DNA from: Holacanthus passer
Lineage: Eukaryota; Chordata; Actinopteri; Pomacanthidae
DNA length: 64,000 bases
Reading direction: 5' to 3'
NCBI GenBank assembly: GCA_025331565.1
Contig: JAFREQ010000039.1
Coordinates: forward strand, 1,426,001-1,490,000
The notes under the pieces were generated by a model. That model was given only the letters and a program-made list of their open reading frames with translations, made no database searches and had not been told where the DNA came from. The position numbers and the translations under genes were made by a program. Of the stretch, positions 36,127 through 46,470 are shown in pieces. The stretch's first letter is position 1, and each line of letters starts with the position of its first letter.

Positions 36127-39100
36127 ATGTCCTCAGTGCTGCAGAAGCTTATCAGTCCTCTGGCCAGCAGCGCTGCTGAGCCTCCCAGGAACAAGGTGAC
36201 GGTGGTCGGGGTGGGCCAGGTGGGCATGGCCTGTGCCATCAGCATCCTGCTGCGGGTAAGACATAACAACAGCAGAGGTTCAGAAATCTAACAAGTGATA
36301 AATAGAAAAGAGCCCATACAAAAATCTGATACATTTCCATGTGTCATGTGTAAATTACAAACAGTATGTGCCTCTTACAAATATCCAATATATGGCAATA
36401 TATACTATATGTATTTCAAAATATAACATAAATAGCCATTTTCACTTAGTCCAATGTATCTTTACACAAATTGTTTAGACTATAAAAACTCATATTAGAA
36501 GATACATTGTTTTTTTTTACATTAACTAGACCTTAGTAGATTCTAACTCAGGACCTGCTGTCTTTTGTGTGTATATATTTAAAACCACATTAAATTTTAA
36601 ATTTTGTGAATGTCAGTAAAATAAGTGTGGTGAAGAAATTAAAATTAAGGGACCTGTTTTCCTTTAAATGTTTGTAATACAAGAATATATATTTACATTA
36701 TAAGTTCATTCCATTTCTCTTAAAAGTTCCTGAACTTAAATTGCATGTGACATTCCATTATCTGTGTGGGCTACATAGTTGTAAATCATATTGTACATGC
36801 ACTCAATGTCTAGCTCTATGTTTTAACAATTGTAAGAGGTGATGAATATTTATAAAGGTATAAACATATTAAAATCAAATATGTCATATAGATATTTTTT
36901 CATGTCAGATTTATTGTATGGATATATACTGTAAAGTATGTTCAACAAGTAGATGAAATGCATGTGTGCCATAAGTAATATAGTAAATGTATTACATTAC
37001 TACATTAACTACATTAATGTTTTGGCTACACATATAGTTTTTATGTATGTCAAAAGCAGATATTGAATCAAAGTGCATGTCCCTATATGATAGCACGCAA
37101 AGTGAATATTAGCTGTTATGTGTAGTGAATATAATATATGTAGTATTAATTTTATTAATTAATTAATTTTCCCAGTCGATCTCTGATTTGATTATTCTGT
37201 AAAATTGAAATTCCATTTTTCATGTTTGTGCACATGATGTATGATAAATTTAAATTCAAAATGTTGATGTTTAAAAATGCATCATTACAAATTGGTCATT
37301 ACACTGGAAATGTAATCCAAAGTATAACCCTGCTAAAATGAATGTGAAATGGACTGTCCATCTCATCATTCATCTTCCTGCTTTCCGTCTCCTTGTCTTT
37401 CTCCACCTCTGGACAGGACCTGTGTGATGAGCTGGCTCTGGTGGATGTGATGGAGGATCGTCTCAAGGGAGAGATGATGGACCTGCAGCATGGCAGCCTC
37501 TTCCTCAAGACCTCCAAGATCGTTGCTGACAAAGGTCAAGACCTCCTGCTCACATACAGCTGCACTCTACACGAGAATGAGAAAAACGTCTCCAGACATC
37601 ACACATCAGATTTTGTTTCCCATTCTTTCTTCCTCCTCCAGACTATGCAGTGACAGCCAACTCTCGTCTCGTTGTGGTGACGGCCGGTGTTCGCCAGCAG
37701 GAGGGAGAGAGCCGCCTCAACCTGGTGCAGAGGAACGTCAACGTCTTCAAGTCCATCATCCCCCAGATCATCAAGTACAGCCCCAACTGCACGCTTATCG
37801 TAGTCTCCAACCCTGGTGAATACACTAATACACACGTGATCATCTGTGGGTTTGTTTACATGTGTGTACTTGTGTATATTACATATTGGTAAACCCTGGT
37901 TGTAACACACCCTCCACAGTGGATGTGCTGACCTATGTGACCTGGAAACTAAGCGGTCTGCCCAAGCACCGCGTCATTGGCAGCGGCACCAACCTGGACT
38001 CAGCCCGCTTCCGTTACCTGATGGCCGAACGTCTTGGCATCCACGCCAGCTCCTTTAACGGCTGGGTGCTGGGAGAGCACGGAGACACTAGTGGTGGGTA
38101 CACATAGGAACCAGGCATACTATCATTTAGCAATCATATTTGTCAGATAATAATTGTCAGATCCAGTATGTTGTCATCAGGGTAGTTTTTCTCTGCTGAG
38201 GCTGCACTGAAAATGTGATTTTACGTGAAAGTCATACATAGTGCTGTATTAACTGTATATGTTTGTGTGTGTTTTTATTTCAGTGCCAGTGTGGAGTGGT
38301 GCTAACGTGGCAGGAGTCAACCTACAGAAGCTGAATCCTGAGATCGGCACTGATGCTGATAAGGAACAGTGGAAGGCCACACACAAGGCGGTAGTGGACA
38401 GGTAGGTATGGGTTGTGTGAGTGAATGTGAGAGCAGTATCTAGAGAGAAAGAAGTCTGAGCACAGTAAGGATTGCAAAGAAAAGTCTCCGAAGTCTTTTT
38501 CAATTCATCACAAAAACATTTAAGTGTCATGTTGTTTGGATAACTGCTAAACATTCGATTAAATATGCAGTAGACTGGACAAATCTGATCATAGGATATT
38601 TATAATGATCCACAGTGCTGACATCACTTCCCTGTTGGCACTGCCATCTGTCTACCATCTAAAAAGTGTGTTCCTGGGTTTACTGTTAATATTGGATGAT
38701 AAATGTACTGAGAAACCCACCGAGTATTTTTGTCTCTCCGTAGCCATCTGTTAGTTCCTAACTGTCAGAGGGAGTTTGTCAGTAGTTAAGATTTCAAGGT
38801 ACAAAAGTTGATTTATTTATCATTTTACAACACAAGGTTGTACTACGAATGCTGGTTGTAGTCCCTTTATCCTACTCACTAAACAAAAATTATATAAATG
38901 GATGAATACCAGAATATGAATGAATGAATGAATACCTTACCAGACAGCAGCAGAGTGAACAGGCTGTGGCTGGAGTGGGTTTTTAGTGTCTTCAGTGTCT
39001 TTTACTATCCTTTGGGCTCTTCGATGTCACCTCACCTTACTGATATCACTGATGCTCAGTAGATGGTACCAGTGATTCTCTGGGTGGTTTTAATCTCCCA

Positions 39101-41301
39101 CTGCAGAGCCCTTCTGTCCTGGCCTGTGCACACCCCAGGTTTCCAGTCAGGATGCTTTCACTTGCTCCTCTGTTAATGTTAACAAGAGCTTGGCAGATTG
39201 ACTTTCTTAAGTTTCCTGCTCCACCTCAGCTCCACTGATGTAGATAGGGGTGTGTGTCTTTGCCTCCTTTTTCTAAAATTAACAATCAGGTCATTGGTTT
39301 TGTTGATGTTGAGCAGTGGGTTTCAGTGTCACTTTTAGGGATTCCTTCACATGTTAGCTTAAAAGTTAAGTATGAAAGTTTATCCTTTACCCTAGTTAAG
39401 GTCCACTCACTGGCTTCAGAACAAAGTTTCTTCCTAAAACAAAGTCAAAAACTTTGGAACACTCTTGGTTTTGTCGCTGTTTTTCAAGCCTCAAACAGTT
39501 GAATTCTTCTAAACTCTCCTTCCACCTATAATATTAGCCAACACTTTGCTTACATGAGCAACTTGTGTTTATTCTCCAAAAAGTTACCCTCAAATGACCT
39601 CTTGTCAGTTTACATACCTTTCAGAGAAGAGGAAGCAAAGTGCTTCCATTCTCTTCTCTGTTAAAGAACCAAATAGAAATCCTCTCTATGTAGGTTAGTT
39701 TGTCTTGGATGATCCTGCTGTTCTTTACATAAATCCAGTTTAGATTAGAGGACACAACCAGAGATCTGGGGCTTGAACCTTTCTGTGGTTTTATCTCTCA
39801 GAGTACACACTGAATCTTGTTACGGCTGTTTAATGGTGATAACACGAGACAAGAAGATCATGTACAGTACATGAGCATTGATTCGCTGTGCCATTATTAA
39901 CATTGCCAGTGCTTCTGTTATCTGAGTCATGAGTGATTACAGTTTTACTTCAAGTGGTCCCAGTGGGAATGTAACCTCCTGCCCTGGCAGTGTTAATGAA
40001 AGCTTCACTCACTCACTGTCTGTCAGAGCTCAGGCTAATGTGCATTAAGGGCTGTGCATCATAGACGTCCACTCTGTTGAGTCATTCCTTGCACACTGAA
40101 GACCAGTCAGCAGTTTGTGTTAGCTTAAATAGCTTTGGCATAATGTATTGACTGTTTAACAGCTTATGGAATTAAATTTTACGAATGTCAAATATTCTTC
40201 TTTCTTCCCTTGAAAACACACACTGTGAAGTAGTTATTGCTAATATGATGTAACTGCTTACACGATAGCAGTGGCTCCTAAACTGGGGGGGACACGGAGT
40301 GCTGTTTAGGTTGTAATAAATAATTCCATTTCAATTATGGATCTGTATTTAAAGATATTATTAATGTAATTTGCATGCAAAATAGGTTTAACCAACCAGC
40401 GGACAAAACACTTAAAAAGTAGCCCAGTTCTGTGGAAAAAACGCAGACCTGGCAACCCTGCTGTGCGATGCTAGATGTAAACAAATGATGCACGTAGCGG
40501 TGCAGCCAGCAAAGCATGAAGTTTGTGACAGGACCTCCAGGTAAATGTAAAGCAGACGATGAATCTAAACCAAACCTCACAACTGGCAAAACAAAGACCA
40601 TAAATATGACGAGGCAAATCTCTATGTGCAGGTTTTTGTTTCTTCCCAGAGTTGTTTACTTGCCTTTTCTGTGCAGAGAGGCAACTTTGAGAAAATCTAC
40701 TGAAAGCAATGAAGACTGTTAGATATAAAATTAGAAGATGCAGCTGCAGAGGCACTTTGAATGCTTCCACTCTTAAAAGTGATGTGTTCCTTTATTTTCA
40801 CTGAGATGTCAGAAACTAAAGTTGCAGTTTGGGAACCGCTGCACTATAGAAAGGTTATAAATGACTTATATTAGTAATACACAAACAAATAATTACACTG
40901 TATTATATCTATAAAAATGGAAAATTCTATTTCTGCACTTATGAAGTCCAAGAAATTGACCACGCCTTTACTGGGGTCAGAATTTTTCCAGGGTTATTGT
41001 AAGATTATGATAATATCATATACTTTTAATAACCGTTGTGTTACTATGTGTTTGCAGTGGTGTTTGGGTTAGTTGCTTGGGCCATGCAAGGTGGTTGCTA
41101 GTAAATGTGTGTATATGTACATATATGTTAGCAGGGCTAATAGAGCTGCTTTGTGTCTCAGTGCCTATGAGGTGATCAAGCTGAAGGGATACACCAACTG
41201 GGCCATCGGTCTGAGTGTGGCAGACCTGACTGAGAGCATCGTCAAGAACATGAGCCGTGTCCATCCTGTGTCCACCATGGTCAAGGTCTGACGTGCACGC
41301 A

Positions 41302-41384
<83 letters not shown>

Positions 41385-42847
41385 GCGCGCGCATGCGCGC
41401 GCACTTGAATGCATGGACACAATCGTGGCCGGGTTAATCCACTACAGTGTCCCAGGGCGAAAATCAGCTGTTGGCCACAATTGACCCATTCTGTGGACTT
41501 TCAGTTTGTAGTAATTTGGTTTAACTGTTTAACAGTCCACAATTAAAGTTTAATTGCGTGTGGGTAATGTGGGTAATACATAACTTATTACCCACAATCA
41601 GTTGACACAGTTTGCTTTTAAAAGAAAGGGAATATTAATATATAAATATAAATATAATGATATTGTGCTTTAGTGGTGGTTGGTCTGGTTGGTAATTTCG
41701 AAATGCATGTCATATTTTTGCTTTTTGTTATCCTTCTATTTTGTCTGGCCCAAGAACATTGAGAGTGAAGGTCTGAAAGGCACACACACTGCACCAGTTC
41801 TCAATGGGATTGTCTCATTTTTCTACTCAATAAAAACCTATGCTTGCTATGCTATGCTTATTTGGTTTCTTGTTCTTTGTTCAGATGGATATAAATCTCA
41901 TGTCAGTGTGTTAAGCACAGAGCTATAGTCAGGGCATGGCTTGCCTAGCTTACTATAAAGATGGAAGGCAGGTGGAAATGGCTAGTATGGCTCTGTCCAA
42001 AGTTCAAAAATACACCTACCAGCACCTGTAAAACTCACTCATTAACGTTTTGTGTCTCATTTCTTAAGTCTGTACACAAACAAAAGTGTAAAACTGACAG
42101 TATCTGGTTTTAGAGGGAGTTATATGATGAAAGTATTTTATGCCAGGTTTGGTACATCATGCCTGTACAGAGACCAAATGTGCACACAAACAGTATCTGA
42201 CAACCCACACTATAGCCAAAGGCCCTGCACAGGAGTACTGGCAGATGGACAAAGTTTTGTTTGTAAAAAAACCACAAATGAACATTTTTTAAATTTCTTA
42301 AACTAATAACACATAATTAATTACTGAGGAGATATTTTAGAGCTATTGGTAGGTGCATGTTTTAACTTTAAAGAGTTGTGTTTGCCCATGCTTCCAGTCT
42401 TTCTTCTAAGCCAGGCTAAGCACATCCTGACTCCAGCTCCATACTTGACTCACAGATATCCATCCTCTCATCTCATTCTCAGAAATAAATCGCATAAGTA
42501 TAGAGTCGTAAATATTAAATATTTCCCAAAACATTAACCTATTAAATTCATAGCCTCTGGCGATTAACACTCCCATGTGACTGTCTTAAAATGTTTAAAT
42601 GCCTGGTTTTTGTTATAGTTTGTGTGTTTCTTAGAGTTTCCTCACATAACTGTGTCTATATGTTTGTGTATTTCCGCAGGACATGTACGGTATTGGTGAG
42701 GAGGTCTTCCTGTCTCTGCCCTGCGTGCTGAACAGCACCGGCGTGAGCAGCGTGGTCAACATGACCCTGACAGATGCCGAGGTGGCCCAGCTGAGGAAGA
42801 GTGCGGACACGCTGTGGGGCATCCAGAAGGACCTCAAGGACATCTGA
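36127..42847 (+). CDS. ldhb: L-lactate dehydrogenase, B type
   Basis: Cytosolic NAD-dependent enzyme interconverting lactate and pyruvate; B-type tetramers favour lactate oxidation. Coding exons: 36127-36255, 37417-37534, 37642-37815, 37920-38093, 38284-38401, 41162-41285 and 42680-42847. They total 1005 nt or 334 aa, the family length, with all phases matching. Visible features: Rossmann motif GVGQVGMA (residues 28-35), active-site loop GVRQQEGESRLNL (98-110), NLDSARFRY (165-173) and catalytic His194 in LGEHGDTS; the C-terminus is DTLWGIQKDLKDI. N-terminus MSSVLQKLISPLAS is fish B/C-like. LDH-A is unlikely. The teleost eye/liver LDH-C gene is a close B duplicate, so this copy could be that paralogue; a tree is needed. 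Neighbours kiss2 and gys2 fit the B-derived locus. Confidence 0.95.
36256..37416. other. ldhb intron 2, AT-rich, nothing recognised
   Basis: A strongly AT-rich 1.2-kb intron with no coding potential and no identifiable repeat family. Confidence 0.5.
40269..40841. mobile_element. hAT-family DNA transposon remnant with TIRs and target duplication
   Basis: The left terminus CAGTGGCTCCTAAACTGG pairs with the right terminus, whose reverse complement is CAGCGGTTCCCAAACTGC (14 of 18 match). It is flanked by 8-bp direct repeats CACGATAG (40261-40268) and CACTATAG (40842-40849), which differ at one base. Eight-bp duplications and CAG-starting ends are hallmarks of hAT elements. At 573 bp it has no intact transposase. 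It sits in the large ldhb intron before the exon at 41162. Confidence 0.8.
41304..41404. repeat. (CA)n followed by (CG)n, just after an ldhb splice donor
   Basis: About 80 bp of CA repeat leads into CGCGCGCGCATGCGCGCG. It is an almost unbroken run of alternating purine and pyrimidine of roughly 100 bp. It begins 18 nt after the end of the ldhb exon at 41285. Confidence 0.95.
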
Positions 42848-43655
42848 ACCCACGCGCGCACATAATACACAGCCATGATGCAGAGAGGCCTGTCGACACG
42901 CACACACTCCTTTTCTAATGTCCCTCTCTCTTAGATGGTGTCCCTCTTATTTTGAAGGACAATACCAGTGTTTTTTTTTAAATTATGCTTTTGAGAATTT
43001 CAGTTTTACTTGTATGTCATCAAGTCTGATTTGATTGTTTTCATACCAGTGCTGCATTAAGTTACCATCTATGTACTTCCTGGTGTCACCCGACACCTTT
43101 TAGTCTGAAAAACACTGTTATGGTCCTTTTAAAAAAATAAGCACATTTGCTCCCAAAAGCTTGTAGGCTGAAGTTGCTATGTTACTATGTTTGTGTTAGG
43201 AGATATAAGCTGAACCTGCGTTACTGTACTTTTTATGAAGTCATGTGTTTCAGTTGTTTGGACCAGGATCAAACACAACCCTCAAAAGCCCCAAAATGCC
43301 ACTGTCTACTTCCACCACTAACTGTACTGAATTTAGATTTAGTTCCCTGCAGGGAATCACAGAGAAAGATCCTAAAAATCCTAAAAGACACTGTTTTCCT
43401 CAGGCCTTTGTATAAAAGTGGTACCCTACAGCAGACAGACCACCGCACACTTAGGTCAACACAATGACACTGTGACTGTGAAGATGGATATTTCTTCCCC
43501 TCCTAGTTCCTCAGTGTTAGCAAAGTGAGATGGAGCTGTTGGGAAGAGTGGAAACGTCCAGCTCGAGTTGGGTTGCTGTTAAACAGTTGTGACTGTCTGA
43601 CCTCGTGTTGTAAAGTGTGTTGAAAACAGCAACTTAATAAATTTGAACCTCTTCA
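42848..43655 (+). promoter_or_regulatory. ldhb: ldhb 3' UTR and poly(A) signal
   Basis: AATAAA at 43636-43641, about 790 bp after the stop codon. The stop context is TGA ACC; the TGA CTA readthrough context of mammalian LDHB is absent. Confidence 0.65.
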
Positions 43656-44740
43656 ATGCGTGTGTTATGTTTTTCTAAAACTACTCAAATAGCACCACCT
43701 TTTCTTAATAATGCATCCTGGGAGAATTATTTGCTCTTGATTTTTTGTGTAGAAAAAGTTGTGAAGAAAGAAGTGCTTTAGATTTATTTGAATTGCACCT
43801 ATAAGATCAAATGGTTATTACAAACTTTGGAATCTATACCACATAAAATATTTGAAAGATAAAGTGATTCTGTAGCTCTAAACTGCCAATAACTGTGTTA
43901 TTAAAGTTCCAAGAGCATGCTTTATAATCCTGTAAATTGTGCTGTGTGCCTATTAAGAAGGTCATCATTTCTATTTCTAAGATGTTTCATGAGTTGTTTA
44001 TATCTAACTGAAGCCACTGCTACAAATACAGCAGAGTTAATGCAATGTTGAGGTCATCAGGACTCTGTTGACTCACTGGTTATCACCTTTTCCATTTTCT
44101 ATTTTGTATTGTGACATGGAGCCAGAGTTTGAGAGATTCTGTCATCAACAGGTTTTGGAAAGATGAATAGGAACTTTTTTAATAAAACATGGCTTTCTAC
44201 TGCAAGTGATGGGAAAAGCATAACTGAGTTTAAATGTAAAAAGGCAGAGTTCATTAACTCTGCCTTTTATTATAAATATCATACTGTCTTGGGTGAGTCT
44301 TCCCCTCAAATAGCAATGATGATTGACAGTTGAGAACTTATGTATTGAATGTATTATTAGTGTATACATACATTCATGTACTATGAAGAGGTGTGTGGTC
44401 AGTCCCCTGAGCTCGGCCTTTTATTACATATCATTTAGCTGACTAATATTCAATCATTGTTAATTATTAGTTTATATTATAATTATTTTTGTATTTCTCG
44501 TTTGAACTGCTGATGGACTTCTGTTTATTGTCTGTAGAGCTATTTAAAAAGGCACTGCAGCGCCATCTTATGGTTGCAGAAATAGAAGTGAGCTTTTTAA
44601 TGTTTCCATAAAACACAGAAATAAAAGTGTATTATTTAATTTGGATTTCTTATATACTGAGATGACTGAAAGCAAATGTCACAAAATGTAAATTCTGTAG
44701 GTCTTAAATTAATTTCGGAGTAAAGGTTTGGTACAAAAGT
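43656..44740. other. Gap between converging ldhb and kiss2
   Basis: About 1.1 kb of AT-rich sequence with no gene, separating the 3' ends of ldhb (+) and kiss2 (-). An inverted pair GGCAGAGTTCATTAACTCTGCC at 44242-44263 forms a short perfect hairpin. Confidence 0.5.
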
Positions 44741-44746
44741 TTTATT
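44741..44746 (-). promoter_or_regulatory. kiss2: kiss2 poly(A) signal
   Basis: TTTATT on the + strand reads AATAAA on the - strand, about 113 bp after the kiss2 stop codon. Confidence 0.65.
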
Positions 44747-44858
44747 GACAGAAACATCATTTTATCTAAAGTAAAAGGCATATTTTCAACACATGGGCAT
44801 GTCACATGATGACTTTTCACCAATGGGATACAGGTCCTCAGAGGAAGACGCGTCTGTC

Positions 44859-46317
44859 TCAGGTAGGCACTTCCAGTTCTCGCGAGAAGAGAGACAGGGG
44901 CGCAAACTTGTTTGTCCTGGCTCTTTTAATGGCTCTTTTGTAAATGTAGCTGTTGTAGCGTTTCCCAAAGCGGAGGCCGAACGGGTTGAAGTTGAATTTA
45001 CTCCTGCGGTCATTGCACAGGAGCTGCCGCTGGTCTTCATTCTCTCTCAGGGAGAAACATGGGTTGGGATCCTCTGCCAAAAACTCTCCTGCAGTTCTTC
45101 TCCTGAGTGCAGAGAGGACTGATCCTGAGGAGAACACCAGCAAACATCAGTTCACAGCTGGATGCATACTCTGCAGCTGCAACCTGTAACACTCATCCAA
45201 TCAACAGAGAGCATCAGGCATCCAATCAACAGAGAGCAGCACACTCATCCAACCAACAGAGAGCAGCACATTTATCCAACCAACAGAGAGCAGCACACTC
45301 ATCCAACCAACAGAGAGCAGCACATTTATCCAATCAACAGAGAGCATCACGGCATCCAATCAACAGAGAGCAGCACACTTATCCAACCAACAGAGAGCAG
45401 CACACTCATCCAATCAACAGAGAGCAGCACACTTATCCAATCAACAGAGAGCAGCACACTCATCCAACCAACAGAGAGCATCATGCATCCAATCAACAGA
45501 GAGCAGCACACTCATCCAACCAACAGAGAGCAGCACACTTATCCAACCAACAGAGAGCACACACTCATCCAATCAACAGAGCAGCACACTCATCCAATCA
45601 ACAGAGCAGCACACTCATCCAACCAACAGAGAGCAGCACACTCATCCAACCAACAGAGAGCATCAGGCATCCAATCAACAGAGAGCAGCACACTCATCCA
45701 ATCAACAGAGCAGCACACTCATCCAATCAACAGAGAGCAGCACACTCATCCAATCAACAGAGAGCAGGGTTTCAACAGAGGTAAGGGTTTTAATGTTTCT
45801 GAACTCCAACCAAATGTTATTATTTTGTAGAAATTCATGTTTGAAAGTGAATCATTACAGAAGTCAAGCACTTTAATTTAATATGTTAATTGTAAATAAT
45901 GTTTTTTTCCTTTACTGTCTGGTTTAATGTTTCAGAGGTGGCTGGGTCAGGGGAACTTCTGTATTTAAAAAAAACTATATCTGTAATAATAATACATGAT
46001 CATCTATTTTGTATGTAAAATTGTGATCATCAAAGTCACCATAGCTATCAAAAATGTAGTGGAGTAAAAAGTACAATGTTTCCCTCTGAAATGTAGAAAA
46101 TAGCATAGAAAGGAAAATACAAGTACCATAAAATTACATTGAAATACTTGGGGTATATTTAGTTACCTTCCACCTGTAAATCTTTATCTTAGTTAAATTT
46201 CATCTCGTTAGGTTTCCCACCTGTTGCATGTGTCCTCTGTGCAGAGTCAAATCCCGGCAGAGCTGCATCCTGACCAACAATCAGCCCACACGCCACAACC
46301 AGAACCAAGAGTCTCAT
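44859..46317 (-). CDS. kiss2: Kisspeptin-2 precursor
   Basis: Prepro-neuropeptide whose amidated product activates Kiss receptors and, in fish, acts on reproduction and brain circuits. Two coding exons on the - strand: 46317-46221 (97 nt) and 45124-44859 (266 nt), joined in phase 1 across GT-AG, give 120 aa. The first exon encodes a signal peptide (MRLLVLVVACGLIVG, residues 1-15). The second contains RRSKFNFNPFGLRFGKR: core decapeptide FNFNPFGLRF, then Gly as amide donor and a KR cleavage site. An upstream RR would yield a 12-residue form beginning SKFN. A conserved-looking tail with further dibasic sites (YKRAIKRAR) follows. The two-exon layout, length and position beside ldhb and gys2 fit teleost kiss2. 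The core differs from Kiss1-type YNLNSFGLRY. An in-frame ATG exists upstream at 46413, but it would place residues before the signal peptide. Confidence 0.96.
45187..45770. repeat. Minisatellite (about 22 copies of a 25-27-bp unit) in kiss2 intron
   Basis: Tandem units begin ATCCAAYCAACAGAGAGCAG and end CACACTC, mostly 27 bp with some of 24-26 bp. I count about 22 copies. Variants ending in CATCAGGC, CATCACGGC or CATCATGC occur at units 1, 6, 11 and 18, hinting at higher-order duplication. About half the units contain CCAAT. Because 27 is divisible by 3, the + strand shows long Gln/Ser-rich open frames, which are not genes. Confidence 0.95.
46030..46170 (+). mobile_element. hAT-type fragment in kiss2 intron
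   Basis: AAAATGTAGTGGAGTAAAAA, then GTACAATGTTTCC and a decayed 3' part (AATACTTGGGGTA...TTAGTTACC), related to the elements at 31240 and 58496. It lies about 50 bp from kiss2 exon 1. Confidence 0.5.
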
Positions 46318-46389
46318 GTCTGGACAGAAGATACTGAAGTCTCTCTGTGTGTCCAAACAGTGCAGATATGGGTGTGAAGGTTCACCAGG

Positions 46390-46470
46390 TACTAGTGCAT
46401 TCACTCCTGTCACACCTGTTTTATATTCCCACTAGGTGACCTCGTGCTCCTGCAGCTCGCAGCCAATCAC
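46390..46470 (-). promoter_or_regulatory. kiss2: kiss2 core promoter
   Basis: On the - strand a TATAAAA box (46425-46419) lies about 100 bp upstream of the start codon, predicting transcription start near 46390. GGTCACC (46441-46435), containing an oestrogen-response half-site GGTCA, lies about 10 bp upstream of the TATA box. An inverted CCAAT box (46467-46463) is about 40 bp upstream. The roles are inferred from motifs only. Confidence 0.6.

Noticed and set aside
41016..41420. 134-aa - strand frame with a long Cys-Val run
   Set aside because: It reads the CA repeat and the antisense of an ldhb exon.
45107..45830. Two overlapping + strand open frames of about 220 aa, rich in Gln, Ser and Asn repeats
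   Set aside because: They are translations of the minisatellite, whose 27-bp unit keeps any frame open, and they overlap the kiss2 intron. The first 17 codons are antisense to kiss2 exon 2.
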